A DNA stretch of 35,319 bases, taken from Oscillospiraceae bacterium (GTDB lineage Bacteria; Bacillota; Clostridia; Oscillospirales; Oscillospiraceae). Position 1 is the first letter of the stretch. The number at the start of each line of letters is the position of its first letter. Where the stretch lies: the NCBI GenBank assembly GCA_017479425.1, contig JAFVCD010000001.1, positions 1 through 35,319 of the forward strand, in the 5' to 3' direction. Below, piece by piece: positions 33,323 through 35,319 of the stretch. The notes below the pieces were generated by a model, which did no database searches, was not told the origin of the DNA, and saw only the letters and a list, made by a program, of their open reading frames with translations. Made by a program: the position numbers and the translations under genes.

Positions 33323-33862
33323 TCACAGCAACGCCTTCACGCAGGCTTCTACCTCCGCCATATCCGCGGTAGGCTCAAACCGTGCGGCAACATTGCCCTC
33401 TCGGTCGATCACAAACTTGGTGAAGTTCCATTTGATATCCGGCTTCTTGGCCCAATCGGGATCGGCCTCAGAGAACTTTTTCTCCAGAAGTGCCTTGTAC
33501 TGGTGCTCACCGAATCCCTCAAAGCCCTTCTGAGATTTGAGATAAGTATAAAGAGGCAGCTCGTTTTCGCCATTCACATCCGATTTCTTCATCTGCGGGA
33601 AGGTGGTATTGAAATGCATGGTACAAAACTCGTGGATCTCCTCATCTGTTCCGGGAGCCTGACCGCCGAACTGATTGCAGGGGATGTCCAGAATCTCCAG
33701 CCCCTTGTCGTGGTAAGCCCTGTACATCTGCTCGATCGGCTCATACTGAGGCGTAAAGCCACAGCCTGTGGCGGTGTTGACGACCATAACGACCTTGCCG
33801 CGATAATCCGCCAAATCCAGCTCCTCGCCGGTTCCGGTAGTAATTTTGTAATCGTATATCAT
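33323..33862 (-). CDS. Glutathione peroxidase family thiol peroxidase (Cys type)
   Basis: 179 residues. Peroxidatic Cys34 in NTATGCGFTPQY, Gln68 in CNQFGGQ and the Trp/Asn pair in WNFTKFVID form the usual active site. It has Cys rather than selenocysteine. Cys80 in HEFCTMHF lies 46 residues after Cys34, the spacing of the resolving Cys in thioredoxin-dependent members, so thioredoxin rather than glutathione is the likely reductant. No signal peptide; cytoplasmic defence against hydrogen or lipid peroxides. It follows the small membrane peptide by 25 bp and is followed 3 bp later by the DtxR regulator. Confidence 0.93.
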   Translation of the reverse strand: MIYDYKITTGTGEELDLADYRGKVVMVVNTATGCGFTPQYEPIEQMYRAYHDKGLEILDIPCNQFGGQAPGTDEEIHEFCTMHFNTTFPQMKKSDVNGENELPLYTYLKSQKGFEGFGEHQYKALLEKKFSEADPDWAKKPDIKWNFTKFVIDREGNVAARFEPTADMAEVEACVKALL

Positions 33863-33887
33863 TTTGTTACCCCCATTTCGCTTGATT

Positions 33888-34046
33888 TCAGCTTCTTCTG
33901 CCTTCTTTTTTCACCCAGAAATGCCACTTGGGTGCCTTGGGCATGGGTTCATGCTTGATCAGTGCCCGTATGACACGCCGGTGGGTGAAGCAGCAGCAGA
34001 GCAGAAGTACACAGACGACAATCAGAACAATGTAACCGGGTTTCAT
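33888..34046 (-). CDS. 52-residue Cys-rich single-pass membrane peptide
   Basis: An ORF of 52 codons plus stop on the minus strand. The ATG at 34046 has AGGAGG 9 bases upstream. The sequence starts MKPGYIVLIVVCVLLLCCCF, one membrane span with four Cys in its outer half, and continues THRRVIRALIKHEPMPKAP to a basic KWHFWVKKEGRRS tail that should face the cytoplasm. It is 14 bp after the radical SAM gene and 25 bp before the peroxidase gene. I recognise no family. It could be a small membrane partner of one of the redox enzymes, or a substrate of the radical SAM enzyme. Confidence 0.72.
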   Translation of the reverse strand: MKPGYIVLIVVCVLLLCCCFTHRRVIRALIKHEPMPKAPKWHFWVKKEGRRS

Positions 34047-34060
34047 AAAACATATCCTCC

Positions 34061-35170
34061 TTAATCAGCCTTTCCGGCCAAAATACTTTCTACAAGTTCA
34101 CGTTTCTCATAAAGGACGCAACCGCCCTCATGGTCATCCATCAGCACGCCTCCGTCGCGCAACGCCATAAAAAGCGGAGAGTGAAGGGCGTCACGAAGGG
34201 ACGTGTTCCTAACGTTGATGTCCGAGTATGGAGAGAATGGACACGGCTCCGCGCCGCCGTGGGAATTGATATGGAAAAAACCGCGTCCGGCTGCCACGCA
34301 GCCGCCGGAACTCTTTTCATCACCGGGGAATGAGACGTAGACCATCTCCGGATGCTCCGCACGCAGTCGCCTGATCTCGCCGGTCAGATATTCGCGCTCT
34401 GTTTCTCCGGGAGCCAGCTCCTTGCTTTCCTCTGTGACGGGGACAAATTCAACGTAGATCACGACCTTGCATCCGCGATTCGAAAGGGATTGCAAGAATT
34501 TCTCGGAAGTGACCTCTCGGATGTTCTCCGTCGTTACCGTGACTGAAGCGCCGAAGATCAGTCCGCGGCGATCCAGCTCTTCCATATTGGCAATCAGGCG
34601 GTCATAGATGCCCTTGCCTCGTCTGGCGTCCGTGATCTCACGCTCTCCTTCGATGCTCATCACCGGCAAGAGATTCCGGCAGCGGTCAAAGAGCTCAAAA
34701 TATCGCTCATCCATAAAGGTTCCATTCGTAAAGATGGGGAACATGATGTTCTGCTTCTTTCCGGCCGCCTCAATGATGTCCCGACGAAGCATCGGCTCTC
34801 CGCCTGCCAGGAGGATAAAGCTGATGCCCAGCTCATCCGCCTCGTCGAAAATCCGCAGCCACTCCCCATCGGTAAGCTGGCTGACGGGTTCAGCATCCAC
34901 TGTCGCGTGATTACAGCGGGAATAGCAGCCTGCACAGTGCAGATTGCATTTGCTGGTGATGCTGGCGATCAGGAAAGAGGGAACATGCTCCCCGGCGTCT
35001 TCCAGCTTTCTGCGCCGTTTGGACGCCGCCTTGCTTGCGGCGGTAAACTTCAGCAGAAACGCGCTTTCTCTGGGGTTTTTCAAGGTTGCCTTGACCGCAT
35101 CGGCGATAACGCCTTCAACCCCTTTTGTCAGGTATTCCTGCAAATCAAAAGTATTATCCATATTACTCAT
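34061..35170 (-). CDS. Radical SAM protein with SPASM-like C-terminus
   Basis: 369 residues. The cluster motif is CNLHCAGC (Cys75, Cys79, Cys82), with SAM-binding GGEPMLR and the SIEGE strand following. A Cys-containing C-terminal part (SGGCVAAGRGFFHINSHGG, AEPCPFSPYSDINVRN, then GGCVLYEKR) looks like a reduced SPASM/twitch region for an auxiliary [4Fe-4S] cluster. Such enzymes modify peptides or act as sulfatase-type maturases; the substrate is unknown. The ~65-residue N-terminal extension is helical and basic. The ATG overlaps the MarR stop by 4 bases and has GGAGG 7 bases upstream. The next gene encodes a 52-residue membrane peptide, a possible partner or substrate. Confidence 0.92.
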   Translation of the reverse strand: MSNMDNTFDLQEYLTKGVEGVIADAVKATLKNPRESAFLLKFTAASKAASKRRRKLEDAGEHVPSFLIASITSKCNLHCAGCYSRCNHATVDAEPVSQLTDGEWLRIFDEADELGISFILLAGGEPMLRRDIIEAAGKKQNIMFPIFTNGTFMDERYFELFDRCRNLLPVMSIEGEREITDARRGKGIYDRLIANMEELDRRGLIFGASVTVTTENIREVTSEKFLQSLSNRGCKVVIYVEFVPVTEESKELAPGETEREYLTGEIRRLRAEHPEMVYVSFPGDEKSSGGCVAAGRGFFHINSHGGAEPCPFSPYSDINVRNTSLRDALHSPLFMALRDGGVLMDDHEGGCVLYEKRELVESILAGKAD

Positions 35171-35319
35171 GTATGTGCCTCCATTCGGATCAAGGCCTTA
35201 TCCAGAAGCTGTTTCAGCAAAAGCAGTTCCTCCTTCGGCAGATTGATGCAGCCCTGCATGGCTGCGGGAACGCAGATGGCTCTCTCCTTTAGAGCTTCGC
35301 CTGTCTCCGTAAGAGAAAG
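35167..35319 (-). CDS. MarR-family regulator, C-terminal part only
   Basis: The last 50 residues of a protein whose start lies beyond the right edge. The visible sequence LSLTETGEALKERAICVPAA, with a following helix ELLLLKQLLDKALIRMEAH, matches the wing end and C-terminal dimerisation helix of MarR-type regulators. Many of these sense oxidants or phenolic compounds. Its TGA overlaps the ATG of the radical SAM gene by 4 bases, so it is the upstream gene of the redox operon and may regulate it. Confidence 0.8.
   Translation of the reverse strand, partial: LSLTETGEALKERAICVPAAMQGCINLPKEELLLLKQLLDKALIRMEAHT

Overview
The window looks like chromosomal DNA of an anaerobic Gram-positive member of the Clostridia, probably near the Oscillospiraceae. 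This is inferred from strong GGAGG-type ribosome binding sites, S-layer-homology anchored giant surface proteins, the short 136-residue clostridial type of peptide deformylase, a lipoprotein, LytS-like signalling and a rubredoxin fusion. Base composition is moderate to fairly GC-rich in genes, with AT-rich promoter regions. No rRNA, tRNA or CRISPR array was seen.

Layout. (1) Positions 1-17728 (minus strand) hold an apparent operon, read from right to left: a membrane-anchored trypsin-like protease, a 2416-residue secreted repeat protein, a 2494-residue secreted protein with three C-terminal SLH domains, and a third secreted protein with 71-72 residue tandem repeats that runs off the left edge. 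Divergent from it (17929-20255, plus) is a two-gene signalling unit: an unusual XRE-type HTH fused to a receiver domain, and a LytS/YpdA-like membrane histidine kinase. The 200-bp region between them has facing promoters with a perfect 13-bp inverted repeat between their -35 boxes, so the two-component system may control itself and the surface operon. (2) 20494-22802 (minus): a GNAT-like protein, a secreted tyrosine-phosphatase-like protein with LysM, and a short peptide deformylase. (3) 22873-24249 (minus): a membrane diguanylate cyclase. (4) 24547-26294 (minus): iron-sulfur flavoprotein, HSL-type esterase, small protein. (5) 26607-26888 (minus), a small protein of unknown function, diverges from a LUD-domain protein (27176-27805, plus) that has a long structured leader. 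(6) 28023-29791 (minus): asparaginase and an alpha/beta hydrolase, divergent from a lipoprotein with a catalytically dead NlpC/P60 domain (29894-30556, plus). (7) 30765-31265: remnants of a TnpV-bearing mobile element. (8) 31464-35319 (minus): a tight redox/metal operon, in transcription order MarR regulator (partial), radical SAM enzyme, 52-residue Cys-rich membrane peptide, glutathione peroxidase, DtxR-type regulator, MmcQ/YjbR protein, metallo-beta-lactamase-rubredoxin fusion.

The most unusual non-coding signal is a pair of closely similar ~160-bp hairpin-rich elements (20301-20464 and 27839-27999). Each lies between convergent genes and is flanked on both sides by two copies of that locus's own terminator hairpin. 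The two copies keep their internal stem although its sequence and length differ.
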